Positions 54,444 to 62,461 of a stretch of 64,000 nt of DNA are shown here, piece after piece. The stretch comes from Defluviicoccus sp. (lineage in GTDB: Bacteria > Pseudomonadota > Alphaproteobacteria > MPNO01): positions 1 through 64,000 of the forward strand of contig JAPPIT010000117.1 in the NCBI GenBank assembly GCA_028820505.1, written 5' to 3'. Within the stretch, counting starts at the first letter, position 1, and every line of letters starts with the position of its first letter. A program made the translations under genes and the position numbers. Below the pieces are notes generated by a model. That model made no database searches and was not told the DNA's origin. It saw only the letters and a program-made list of their open reading frames with translations.

Positions 54444-54915
54444 CGAAGCGGCTCTCCATCGTCGTCTCGACCGCGTCCACGATGGCGTGGTAGCCGGTGC
54501 AGCGGCAGTAATTGCCGGACAGGAACTCGCGGATCTCGGCGCGCGTCATCTTGCGCCCGGCCTCCAGCATCTCGGCCGCGGTGAGCAGCATGCCCGGCGT
54601 GCAATAGCCGCATTGCAGCGCGTTGCGGTTAATGAACGCCTCCTGGAGGTCCTCGATCTCGCCGGAATCCGAGACCCCTTCGATGGTCCACACGTCGGCG
54701 CCGTCCGCCTGGATGGCGAGCATCAGGCAGCCGCGCACGATCGAGCCGTCCACCTTCACCGTGCAGGCGCCGCAGACGCCGTGCTCGCAGCCCAGATGGG
54801 AGCCGGTGAGGCCGAGCTCGATCCGCAGGAAGTCCACCAGGTGCTGGCGCGCCTCGACTCGTTTGGCGATCTTCTCGCCGTTGACGGTGAGTTCGATGTC
54901 GGCGAATTCGTCCAT
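54436..54915 (-). CDS. (2Fe-2S) subunit of the second molybdenum hydroxylase
   Basis: The 159-residue CoxS-type subunit. Ligands for cluster 1 are Cys43, Cys48, Cys51 and Cys63 (GCEHGVCGAC), and for cluster 2 Cys102, Cys105, Cys137 and Cys139 (CGYC, CRC). Complete and of normal length. It lies 12 bases downstream of the FAD-subunit gene and overlaps the large-subunit gene by 8 bases. Confidence 0.94.
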   Translation of the reverse strand: MDEFADIELTVNGEKIAKRVEARQHLVDFLRIELGLTGSHLGCEHGVCGACTVKVDGSIVRGCLMLAIQADGADVWTIEGVSDSGEIEDLQEAFINRNALQCGYCTPGMLLTAAEMLEAGRKMTRAEIREFLSGNYCRCTGYHAIVDAVETTMESRFGG

Positions 54916-54927
54916 CGTTCCGCCCCC

Positions 54928-55788
54928 TCAGCCTGCCGCGACCATGCGGTCGATCGCGCGTCCGGTCAGCACCCGCGCGAGGTGCAGCCGCGTTGCGGCG
55001 GACGCATGGAAATTCCCGATCGGGTCGAGATCGCCGCCGAGCGCTTCCTTGACCGCGTCCTTGACGTCGTCGGACCACGCCTTGCCCTCGGCGGCGGCGG
55101 ACGCGGCATCGGCGAAGCGGGGCCGGTCCTCGCTCCCGAAAAAAGCGAGGCGGACGTCGCTCAGCACGTTTCCGTCGACCTTCGCGTGGCAGCACACGCC
55201 GGCGAGCGCGAAGTCGCCATGGCGCCGGGCGAGCTCCATGAAGGACGACCGGTAGCCGGGTTCGATCGCCGGGATGCGGGTCTCGATCAAGAGCTCGTCG
55301 TCGCCGCGCTCGGTCTCGTAGAGCCCGTTGAAGAAGGACCGCGCGGCGACACTCCGCCGGCCGCGCGCGCTCGCCAGCACGAACTCCGCGCCGAGCGCGA
55401 CCGCGCAGGCGGGGAGCTCGGCGGCGGGGTCGGCGAGCGCGATGCTGCCGCCGAAGGTGCCGCGGTTGCGGATCGCGACATGGGCGACATGCGGCATCGC
55501 CTCGGCGATCATCGGCAAATGCTCGGCCACGACGGGCGAATCCATCACCTCTGCGTGGCGGGCGAGCGCGCCGATCCTGACCGTCCCGTCCTCGAAGGAT
55601 ATGCCCTTGAGTTCCTCGATCCGGTTGATGTCGATCAGGAGACGCGGCCGCGATAGCCGCATGTTCAGGGTCGGCATCAGGCTCTGGCCGCCGGCGAGGA
55701 TGCGGGCCTCCTCGCCGTGCTCGGCGAGGAGCTCCAGGACTTCGTCGAGGCTTTCCGGCCTGATATAGGCGAAGCGCGGCGCCTTCAC
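54928..55788 (-). CDS. FAD-binding subunit of the second molybdenum hydroxylase
   Basis: A 286-residue CoxM-type subunit with both FAD loops: LAGGQSLMPTLNMRLSRPRL near residues 32-51 and RNRGTFGGSIALADPAAELP near 107-126. The GTG at 55788 is chosen because GGAGG lies 6 bases before it and the protein then begins VKAPRFAYIRP, the normal family start; an ATG 20 codons earlier would add an unrelated leader. It is the first gene of the second operon, 69 bases after the dehydratase-like gene on the same strand. Confidence 0.92.
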   Translation of the reverse strand: MKAPRFAYIRPESLDEVLELLAEHGEEARILAGGQSLMPTLNMRLSRPRLLIDINRIEELKGISFEDGTVRIGALARHAEVMDSPVVAEHLPMIAEAMPHVAHVAIRNRGTFGGSIALADPAAELPACAVALGAEFVLASARGRRSVAARSFFNGLYETERGDDELLIETRIPAIEPGYRSSFMELARRHGDFALAGVCCHAKVDGNVLSDVRLAFFGSEDRPRFADAASAAAEGKAWSDDVKDAVKEALGGDLDPIGNFHASAATRLHLARVLTGRAIDRMVAAG

Positions 55789-55857
55789 TCCCAGCCTCCC
55801 GTCTTCGTTGTCAGGAAGACACTCTAGCCAAGGCCGCGGATTCGGCAAGAGGCCCGA

Positions 55858-57024
55858 TCAGCCCATCAGCGCGCCAAGCACGGCCATCGCGTTCGCCTTG
55901 CCCTCGAAGCCAACGCCGGGCAGATCGCCGGGCGCGACACGCCCCCCGTCGACCGTCCACCCGTCCGGCAGGCCGCCGAGCGCGAAGCTCGCGTCGGGCG
56001 CGATCTCGTGGCCGCCGAGACCGAGGCCGGCGACGACGTTGAGCGCGAACAGGTGTCCGGCATGGGGCACGAGCCGGCGGCGCGACCAGCCGGCTCGCTC
56101 GATCTCGGCGACGATCCGCAAATATTCCGGGATGCCGTAGGAGAGCGAGACGTCGAACTGGAGCAGGTCGCGGTCCTTCCTGAGGCCCCCGTAGCGCAGC
56201 AGGTTGCGCGCGTCCGCCGCCGAGAAAAGGTTCTCCCCGGTCGCCAGCGGGCCCGGATATGCCGCCGCGATCTCCCGCGTCAGCGCGAAGTCGAGCGGAT
56301 CGCACGGCTCCTCGAACCAGGCGAGGTCGTAATCCGCCAGCATCGCGGCCATACGAAACGCGCTTTCGCGGTCGAGAACCGCGTTGGCGTCGACCGCGAT
56401 GCGGCCCCCCTCCCCCGCCGCGTCGAGCGCGACCTCGATCCGGGCCCGGTCGGTCTCGGGCGGCGCGCCGGCGACCTTGATCTTGAAGGTGCGGAAGCCC
56501 TGCGCCATGCCGTCCCGCACCTCCCGGGCCAGCGCCCCGACCGGGTCGTCCGGCCGGTAATGGCCGCCCGAAGCGTAGATCTCGACCGTCCCGTCCGCGC
56601 CGCCCCCGTTGAAGCGGTCGGCGAGCAGGCGCCAGAGCGGCACGCGGGCGGCCTTCGCCGCCGCGTCCCACAGCGCTGCGTCGAGCACGCCCACGGCGGC
56701 GGACCGTTCGCCGTGGCCGCCCGGCTTCTCGTTCCGCATCAGGACGGGCCAGGCGCGCATCGGGTCGACCAGGCCCGTCTCCGGGTCCGCGATCTCCACC
56801 GCCGCCGCGGCCTCCAGCCGGGGGATGAACCGCTCGCGCAGCAGCCCGCCATGGGCGTAGCGGCCGACCGAATCCAGCGCGTAGCCGATCACCGGCGCCC
56901 CGCCGACCCGCCGGTCGGTGCGGACCGCCACGGCGCTCGCCGTCATCTCGTCGAACCCGATCGCCGCGTTGGCCATGGCGGCGGCGACCGGGATCGCGGT
57001 TTCCCTGACTTCCAGGACGCGCAT
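55858..57024 (-). CDS. D(-)-tartrate dehydratase-like enolase-superfamily enzyme
   Basis: A 388-residue member of the mandelate racemase subgroup, very like the D-tartrate dehydratase of Bradyrhizobium as I recall it: NEKPGGHGERSAAVG, FKIKVAGAPPETDRARIE, ATGENLFSAADARNLLRYGG and DLPGVGFEGKAN. Catalytic residues fit: Lys183 (KIK), metal ligands Asp212, Glu238 or Glu239 and Glu264, and His321 in VPHAGH. The reaction would be loss of water from a sugar-acid-like substrate to give a 2-oxo acid. It diverges from the VOC gene with 64 bases between and may share a transcript with the second molybdenum hydroxylase operon (69-base gap). Confidence 0.87.
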   Translation of the reverse strand: MRVLEVRETAIPVAAAMANAAIGFDEMTASAVAVRTDRRVGGAPVIGYALDSVGRYAHGGLLRERFIPRLEAAAAVEIADPETGLVDPMRAWPVLMRNEKPGGHGERSAAVGVLDAALWDAAAKAARVPLWRLLADRFNGGGADGTVEIYASGGHYRPDDPVGALAREVRDGMAQGFRTFKIKVAGAPPETDRARIEVALDAAGEGGRIAVDANAVLDRESAFRMAAMLADYDLAWFEEPCDPLDFALTREIAAAYPGPLATGENLFSAADARNLLRYGGLRKDRDLLQFDVSLSYGIPEYLRIVAEIERAGWSRRRLVPHAGHLFALNVVAGLGLGGHEIAPDASFALGGLPDGWTVDGGRVAPGDLPGVGFEGKANAMAVLGALMG

Positions 57025-57088
57025 GCGATGGACAGTTCCCGACCCGGCGGCCAGAATGCCACAATGGCGGCAACAGGGGAGCACGGCC

Positions 57089-57490
57089 ATGGGCAGGCTT
57101 CGCCACATCGCGATGCAGGTGCCCGATCTGGAGAAGGCCGCTTCGTTCTACGAGGCGGTGTTCGGGTTCGACCGGGTGTCGGAGGCGGAAAGCCCGATCG
57201 GCAACGCGATCATGCTGTCCGACGGCGTGATGAACCTCACGCTGCTCAACTTCCCGGAGGGGACGATCGGCGGCAAGAACGGGCCGGACTGGGCCGGGCT
57301 GCACCATTTCGGCATGGTGGTGGACGACAAGGAAGCGACCGCGGAACGGATCGAGGCCGGCGGCGGCCGCTTCTTCATGGAGCTCCCGGGCGACTATCCC
57401 GGCGTCGAGGCCGAGACCAAGTTCAAGGACCCGAATGGGATCGTCTTCGACGTCTCGGAGCACGACTGGACGCTCAAACGCAAGGGCTGA
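57089..57490 (+). CDS. VOC (glyoxalase/dioxygenase superfamily) protein
   Basis: A 133-residue vicinal-oxygen-chelate protein with two beta-alpha-beta-beta-beta modules. Module 1 begins LRHIAMQVPDLEKAASFYEA (His near residue 6) and module 2 LHHFGMVVDDKEATAERIEA (His near 72). The acidic metal ligand is in FKDPNGIVFDVSEHDW. Such proteins act as glyoxalases, epimerases, resistance enzymes or ring-cleavage dioxygenases; the exact one is not decided. GGGGAG lies 7 bases before the ATG. The DUF1989 gene follows after 5 bases. Confidence 0.85.
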   Translation: MGRLRHIAMQVPDLEKAASFYEAVFGFDRVSEAESPIGNAIMLSDGVMNLTLLNFPEGTIGGKNGPDWAGLHHFGMVVDDKEATAERIEAGGGRFFMELPGDYPGVEAETKFKDPNGIVFDVSEHDWTLKRKG

Positions 57491-57495
57491 GCGCC

Positions 57496-58116
57496 ATGGA
57501 GATCGTCAGGGAATTCACCATCCCGGCCCGCGAGGGCCGGGCTCTCGTCGTCGAGAAGGGGCAGGTGCTCCGGATCCACCAGATCGTCGGCGGCCAGGTC
57601 GGCGACTGCGTCTTCTACAACGCCGACGACCATCGCGAGTGGTTCCATGTCGGCCAGAGCTGGGCGACCAACGTCATCCTCGGCACCGGCACGTCCAAGT
57701 CGTTCAAGCACTTCTACTCCAAGCCGCCGCGCGAGAACGCGATGCTGACGACGGTCGCGGACACCTACGCCAATCACTGGGGCAACATGGGCGGGCGCTG
57801 CTCGACGAAGCTCTACGAGCGCCGCGACAATCTCGGCGAACACCGCTCCTGCCAGGAGAACCTGACCGAGGCGCTCGCGCCTTGGGGGCTGACCGGCGAC
57901 GAGGTGATGGACGTGTTCAACGTCTTCATGAACGTCGCGCTCGACGCCGAGGGCGGGTTCACGATCCTGCCGACGACGGTGGGCGCGGACGATTACATCG
58001 ACCTGCGCGCGGAGATGAACGTGCTCGCCGCCGTCTCTGCCTGCCCGGCCGACACCTCCCCCACCAACGCCGGCAGGTCCGCGCCGCTCGGGATCAAGGT
58101 GTTCGCGCCCGGCTAA
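57496..58116 (+). CDS. DUF1989 (urea carboxylase-associated) family protein
   Basis: A 206-residue protein of the DUF1989 family, whose members occur beside urea carboxylase/allophanate hydrolase and glycine-cleavage-like genes; their own activity is not established. Landmarks are QVGDCVFYNADDHREWFHVG, the GGRCSTKLYERRDNLGEHRS segment, NVFMNVALDAEGGF and VSACPADTSPTNAG, with several conserved Cys, His and Asp that look like metal ligands. No urea carboxylase gene is nearby. It is co-directional with the VOC gene, 5 bases apart. Confidence 0.84.
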   Translation: MEIVREFTIPAREGRALVVEKGQVLRIHQIVGGQVGDCVFYNADDHREWFHVGQSWATNVILGTGTSKSFKHFYSKPPRENAMLTTVADTYANHWGNMGGRCSTKLYERRDNLGEHRSCQENLTEALAPWGLTGDEVMDVFNVFMNVALDAEGGFTILPTTVGADDYIDLRAEMNVLAAVSACPADTSPTNAGRSAPLGIKVFAPG

Positions 58117-58126
58117 TCCTCAACCG

Positions 58127-59380
58127 TCACCCCGGCCCCTCCCCTTCCAGCGCGCGCGTCATGGCCTCCCTTCGGGAGCGGGTCCAGAGCCAGACGCCGA
58201 GGCAGATCGCGGCACCGCCGATGACCGGCCATTGCAGGCCGATCCAGCCCGACAGGGTTCCCATGATCAGCGCGCCGAGCGCCGGGGCGCCGCGGTTGAT
58301 CATGCCGTAGAGGCTCATCACCCGGCCGCGCAGCCCGGGATCGACGGCGTTCTGCAGCAGCGTCTGCTCGCCGACGCCGACGACGATCAGGGCGAATCCG
58401 GCGGCCGCCGCGCAAGGCAGGGCGAGCCAGAAAATGTCGGTCGCGGCGAAGCCGATCAGCATCGCCCCGAGGAGCGCGATGGCGGAGACGGTGGTCGCGG
58501 TCAGCCCGGCGACGGCGCCCCGCTGGGCGAGCCAGAGCCCACCCAGCATGGCGCCCACCCCGGCGGCGGAGGTGAGCCAGGCGAGCCCGTCGGCGCCGCG
58601 CCCGAACACCGCGTCGGCGAAGCCGGGCAGCAGCTCCAGGAACGGGCGTCCGCAGATCGCGATCAGGGTGAGGATCGCGAGCATCGGGCCGATCCCCGGG
58701 TGGCGCGCGGCATAGGCGTAGCCTTCGGCGATCTCGCCCGGCATGTTGCGGACGGCGCGCGCCGCCGCACGCCGCTCCCGGTGTTCGAGGCGGATGCGGG
58801 ACAGGACGGCGAGAAATGCGACGAAGCTTGCCGCGTTGAAGACGAACGACCAGCCGACGCCGAAGCGGAGGATCAGCAGCGCCGCGATCATCGGCCCGAC
58901 GACGCGCGCGCCGTTGAAGATCAGCGCGTTGATCCCGATCGCGGCCGACAGGTCGCGGCGCGCCACCAGGCTGGGCACGATGGCGAGCCTGAGCGGCTGG
59001 CCGAAGGCGAGGACCGCCCCGCCGACCGCCGTCAGCACCAGCAGGATCTCGATGGTGATCGCGCCGGTCAGGGTGAACCACGCGAGCGCCGCGGCCTGCA
59101 CCAGGTTCAGGGCCTGGACCGCCCGCAGGGCCCGCAGCCGGTCCACCCGGTCGGCCACCGCGCCGGTGATCGGCGCGAGCAGCACGGTCGGAAACATGTC
59201 GGCGAAGGCGATGATGCCGAGCCAGGTGCCCGAATGGGTGAGCTCCCAGGCGAGCCAGCCGACCGACATCCGCTGCACCCAGGTACCGATGTTGGAAACC
59301 GCGGTGCCGCTGGTGAACAGCCGGAAGTCGCGATGCGCGAACGCGCTTCGAAGCGGATCGAGGCGGGCGGAAAACGTCAT
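58127..59380 (-). CDS. MFS transporter (EntS/DUF894-like exporter)
   Basis: A 417-residue 12-segment major facilitator of the EntS/transmembrane secretion effector type. It begins FSARLDPLRSAFAHRDFRLF and has MSVGWLAWELTHSGTWLGII, then GAVADRVDRLRAL with the family A-motif pattern. Such proteins usually export small molecules or drugs. It converges on the DUF1989 gene with 10 bases between stops and diverges from the aminotransferase gene across 130 bases. No regulator is adjacent. Confidence 0.86.
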   Translation of the reverse strand: MTFSARLDPLRSAFAHRDFRLFTSGTAVSNIGTWVQRMSVGWLAWELTHSGTWLGIIAFADMFPTVLLAPITGAVADRVDRLRALRAVQALNLVQAAALAWFTLTGAITIEILLVLTAVGGAVLAFGQPLRLAIVPSLVARRDLSAAIGINALIFNGARVVGPMIAALLILRFGVGWSFVFNAASFVAFLAVLSRIRLEHRERRAAARAVRNMPGEIAEGYAYAARHPGIGPMLAILTLIAICGRPFLELLPGFADAVFGRGADGLAWLTSAAGVGAMLGGLWLAQRGAVAGLTATTVSAIALLGAMLIGFAATDIFWLALPCAAAAGFALIVVGVGEQTLLQNAVDPGLRGRVMSLYGMINRGAPALGALIMGTLSGWIGLQWPVIGGAAICLGVWLWTRSRREAMTRALEGEGPG

Positions 59381-59510
59381 GAGCGGGTCTTCGCGAGGGA
59401 GCGCCGACGATAGCAGAGCGGCGGGGGCCATGCACCGCCGTCGCGCCTTGCCGGTCTCCGGGCCGCTTGTTAGCTTGGCGCTCATCCGCCACGCCGCACG
59501 GGAGGTTGCC

Positions 59511-60836
59511 ATGCCGGACGAGGGCCGCGCCACGGTCAACACGCTCGAACCCTATTTCATGCCGTTCACGGCGAACCGGCAGTTCAAGTCGGCGCCCAGG
59601 ATCGTGGTGGCGGCGGAGGGCATGCACTACACCACCGACGACGGTCGCAGGGTGCTCGACGGCTCGGCCGGGATGTGGTGCGTCAACGCGGGCCACGGCC
59701 GCGAGAAGATCGTCCGCGCGATCCAGAAGCAGGCGGCCTCGATGGACTACGCGCCCGCCTTCCAGTGCGGCCACCCGGGCGCGTTCGACCTGGCGGCGAG
59801 GCTGGCGACGCTGATGCCGGGCGACCTCGACCACGCGTTCTTCTGCAACTCGGGCTCGGAGGCGGTCGATACCGCGCTCAAGATCGCGCTCGCCTATCAC
59901 CGCCAGAACGGCGAGGCGGCGCGGACCCGGCTGATCGGGCGCGAGCGCGGCTATCACGGGGTCGGCTTCGGCGGCACCGCGGTGGGCGGCATCTCCAACA
60001 ACCGCAAGCAGTTCGGCAACCTCGTCTCCGGCGTCGACCACCTGCCGCATACCCACGATCTGGAGAAGATGGCGTTCTCGCGCGGCCAGCCCGAATGGGG
60101 CGCGCATCTGGCGGACGCGCTGGAGAGCGTCTGCGCGCTGCACGACCCGTCGACGATCGCCGCCGTGATCGTCGAGCCGGTGGCGGGCTCGACCGGCGTG
60201 CTGGTGCCGCCGAAGGGCTATCTCGCGCGTATCCGGGAGATCTGCGACCGGCACGGCATCCTGCTGATCCTGGACGAGGTGATCACCGGGTTCGGGCGCG
60301 TGGGCGAGGCGTTCGCCGCCGAGCGGTTCGGCATCGAGCCCGACATGATCACCATGGCCAAGGGGCTGACCAACGCGACGGTGCCGATGTCGGCGGTTGG
60401 GGTGAGCAAGAGGATCCACGACACGCTGATGGCGGGCCCGGCGGGGGTGGAGCTGTTCCACGGCTACACCTATTCGGGGCACCCGCTGGCCTGCGCGGCG
60501 GGTCTGGCGACGCTGGAGGTCTATGCCGAGGAGGGTCTGTTCGAGCGCGCCCGGACGCTCGAACCGGTGTGGGAGGACGCGCTGCATTCCCTCCGCGACC
60601 GGCGCAACGTGATCGACATCCGCAATATCGGCCTGATGGGCGCGGTCGAGCTCGCGCCCAGGCCGGGGGCGCCGGGCGCGCGCGCCTTCGACGTCTATCT
60701 CGGGTGCTTCCAGGGCGGGCTGATGACGCGCCAGACCGGCGACACCATCGCCCTCTCGCCGCCGCTGATCATCACGGAAGCGCAGATCGGGGAGCTCGCC
60801 GACATCCTCGGTGCCGCCATCGACGCGGCGGATTGA
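59511..60836 (+). CDS. Class III PLP-dependent aminotransferase (omega-amino acid:pyruvate type)
   Basis: A 441-residue aminotransferase moving the terminal amino group of an omega-amino acid or amine to pyruvate or another oxo acid. The PLP lysine is Lys284 in TMAKGLTNATVPMSAV, the cofactor aspartate is in LLILDEVITGFGRVG (Asp255), and FFCNSGSEAVDTALKIA binds the phosphate. The N-terminal PYFMPFTANRQFKSAPRIVV is typical of beta-alanine:pyruvate aminotransferases. GGAGG precedes ATG 59511. A perfect hairpin follows the stop at 60864. The amine donor could be beta-alanine or an aminophosphonate/aminosulfonate (inference). Confidence 0.92.
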   Translation: MPDEGRATVNTLEPYFMPFTANRQFKSAPRIVVAAEGMHYTTDDGRRVLDGSAGMWCVNAGHGREKIVRAIQKQAASMDYAPAFQCGHPGAFDLAARLATLMPGDLDHAFFCNSGSEAVDTALKIALAYHRQNGEAARTRLIGRERGYHGVGFGGTAVGGISNNRKQFGNLVSGVDHLPHTHDLEKMAFSRGQPEWGAHLADALESVCALHDPSTIAAVIVEPVAGSTGVLVPPKGYLARIREICDRHGILLILDEVITGFGRVGEAFAAERFGIEPDMITMAKGLTNATVPMSAVGVSKRIHDTLMAGPAGVELFHGYTYSGHPLACAAGLATLEVYAEEGLFERARTLEPVWEDALHSLRDRRNVIDIRNIGLMGAVELAPRPGAPGARAFDVYLGCFQGGLMTRQTGDTIALSPPLIITEAQIGELADILGAAIDAAD

Positions 60837-60863
60837 GGGCAGGCCGACAGGCGCCCAACATTT

Positions 60864-60908
60864 CCCAACGCGTCATGCCCGGACTTGTTCCGGGCATGAC
60901 GCGTTGGG
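60864..60908. repeat. Perfect palindromic unit of the family C type, likely transcript end
   Basis: A 19-bp perfect stem (60864-60882 with 60890-60908) around the loop ACTTGTT, containing CATGCCCGG. It is a single family C arm folded on itself, 27 bases after the aminotransferase stop. No T-run follows, so it may stabilise the RNA end rather than be a classical terminator. Confidence 0.85.
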
Positions 60909-61215
60909 GGCGCTGTGCGACAGCACACGGACTTCGGCGACGGAGCGATGCGGACTCTGCGAAACGCCAGGAACAGGCTCGGTGCCGTCGTGCGCGCGGC
61001 CCTGAACCGCCGCCGTCGGCCCGCTGAAGCGGCGCGCGGCTCCTTTGTCGACCATCTTCTCGCTTTCCCCGGCGCGATCGAACGTGCCGGAGGGCGCCGG
61101 CGGAAGCCCCTCGATCTCCGGAAGGTTCCGCGCTGACCCGCAAGCGCGTTTCCCACCCTTGGCCGCCCCGCCCCGAACGGGCATGCTTGAACCTCGATCG
61201 AGGGGGAGCTTGACC
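60909..61215. other. Intergenic stretch without a supported gene
   Basis: About 307 bases between the palindrome and the HD-domain gene. A 73-codon GTG frame at 60915-61136 on the plus strand is Arg/Ala-rich with no recognisable motif, and frames on the other strand are no better. The promoter of the HD-domain operon must lie in its right part. I see no clear -10/-35 pair. Confidence 0.5.
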
Positions 61216-61848
61216 ATGGATAGCGGCACCGCGGGCGCGTCCGATTCCGCCAACGGCACCGACAGCCGGCTGCTGCGCGACGACTGGGATTATGTCGGGG
61301 CGATCCCGCTCGACGATTTCGAGGCGAGCGACTTCGCCCTTCTCGACGCCCAGCGCCCGACCTTCACCGCCGAGCGCCAGGCCGGGCAGATCCTCCGCAT
61401 CATGCGCGGCATGGCGGACGACCCGTCCTTCGGCTACCGGATCAACACCTACCGGCACTGCCTCCAGTCGGCGACGATGGCGCACCGCGCGGGCAAGGAC
61501 GAGGACTATGTCGCGATGGCGTTCCTGCACGATATCGGCTTCGACATCGCGCCGGCGACGCACGGTTCCTTCGTCGCCGCGCTGGTCGGCCCCTATGTCT
61601 CGCCCGAGATGGAATGGCTGCTCGCCAACCACGCCGAGTTCCAGAACCTCCACTGCCGCAACCACCCGACGATCGACCGCTTCGCGCGGGAGAAGTGGCG
61701 CGGCCACCCCGCGTTCGCGATGACGGCGGAGTTCTGCGCCAGGTTCGACCAGAACGCGATGGACCCGGACTACGACAACATGCCGATGGAGGCGTTCGAG
61801 CCGATGGTCCGCCGCCTTTTCGCCAGGACGCCGCGCGAGGCCGCCTGA
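61216..61848 (+). CDS. HD-domain protein resembling PhnZ/TmpB diiron oxygenases
   Basis: A 210-residue HD-fold protein. Candidate metal ligands are His81 (RINTYRHCLQSATMAHRAG), His105-Asp106 (AFLHDIGFD), His116 (PATHGSF), His139 (LLANHAEF) and Asp178 (CARFDQNAMD). The His81-His105 spacing of 24 and the His116-His139 spacing of 23 are close to the diiron oxygenase PhnZ as I recall it. The loop before His116 is shorter and Asp178 comes sooner. PhnZ-type enzymes split hydroxylated organophosphonates with O2; hydrolytic HD phosphatases are the alternative. GGGGGAG precedes ATG 61216. It heads a three-gene operon with an AhpD-like and a 2OG-Fe(II) oxygenase gene. Confidence 0.75.
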   Translation: MDSGTAGASDSANGTDSRLLRDDWDYVGAIPLDDFEASDFALLDAQRPTFTAERQAGQILRIMRGMADDPSFGYRINTYRHCLQSATMAHRAGKDEDYVAMAFLHDIGFDIAPATHGSFVAALVGPYVSPEMEWLLANHAEFQNLHCRNHPTIDRFAREKWRGHPAFAMTAEFCARFDQNAMDPDYDNMPMEAFEPMVRRLFARTPREAA

Positions 61849-61855
61849 TCCCGCG

Positions 61856-62461
61856 ATGAGCTGGATCCGCCGCATCGAGTACGAGGAGTCCGCGGGCGCG
61901 CTCCGGGCGCTCTACGACCGGGTCAAGGGGCCGGCCGGCAATATCGACAACGTGATGAAGGCGCACAGCCTGCGCCCGCACACGATGGAGGGGCACAGCG
62001 CCCTCTACAAGGCGGTGCTGCACCACACCGGCAACGCCTTGCCCGGATGGTTTCTGGAGACGGTCGGCATCCATACCAGCCTGATCAATCGCTGCGCCTA
62101 CTCGGTCGCGCATCATTTCGCGGGGCTCGCGCGGCTGCTCGACGACCGGGGGCGCGCGGAGGAGATATTGGCCGCGCTGGAGGCCGGCGCGCCGGAACGC
62201 GTCTTCGGGGCCAAGGAGAGCGCGCTGCTCGCCTACGCCGCCAAGCTCACCCGCGCGCCGGGCGAGATGGTGGAGGCGGACATCGAAACCGCGCGCGAAG
62301 CCGGCGCGTCGGACGGGGAGATCTTCGAGGTCAACCAGGTCGCGGCCTATTTCGCCTATTCCAACCGGCTCCTCAACGGGCTCGGCATCACGACCGACGG
62401 CGACGTGCTGGGCGAATCCCCGCCGACCAGCGCCGACCTCGACGACTGGCGGCACCGGTGA
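61856..62461 (+). CDS. AhpD/carboxymuconolactone decarboxylase-family protein
   Basis: A 201-residue alpha-helical protein of the AhpD/CMD superfamily (uncharacterised peroxidase-related group). The usual redox motif Cys-x-x-Cys-x-x-x-His reads C80-A-Y-S83-V-A-H-H87, so the second cysteine is Ser. A thiol-disulfide peroxidase cycle through these two residues is therefore not possible, although the first Cys and the His remain. It starts 7 bases after the HD-domain gene and overlaps the 2OG oxygenase gene by 4 bases. It could protect against peroxide made by the oxygenases or act as a decarboxylase-like enzyme (inference). Confidence 0.82.
   Translation: MSWIRRIEYEESAGALRALYDRVKGPAGNIDNVMKAHSLRPHTMEGHSALYKAVLHHTGNALPGWFLETVGIHTSLINRCAYSVAHHFAGLARLLDDRGRAEEILAALEAGAPERVFGAKESALLAYAAKLTRAPGEMVEADIETAREAGASDGEIFEVNQVAAYFAYSNRLLNGLGITTDGDVLGESPPTSADLDDWRHR

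Noticed and set aside
60915-61136. A 73-codon GTG frame upstream of the HD-domain gene
   Set aside because: Arg-rich composition with no motif, no good ribosome site, and competing frames on both strands of equal quality.
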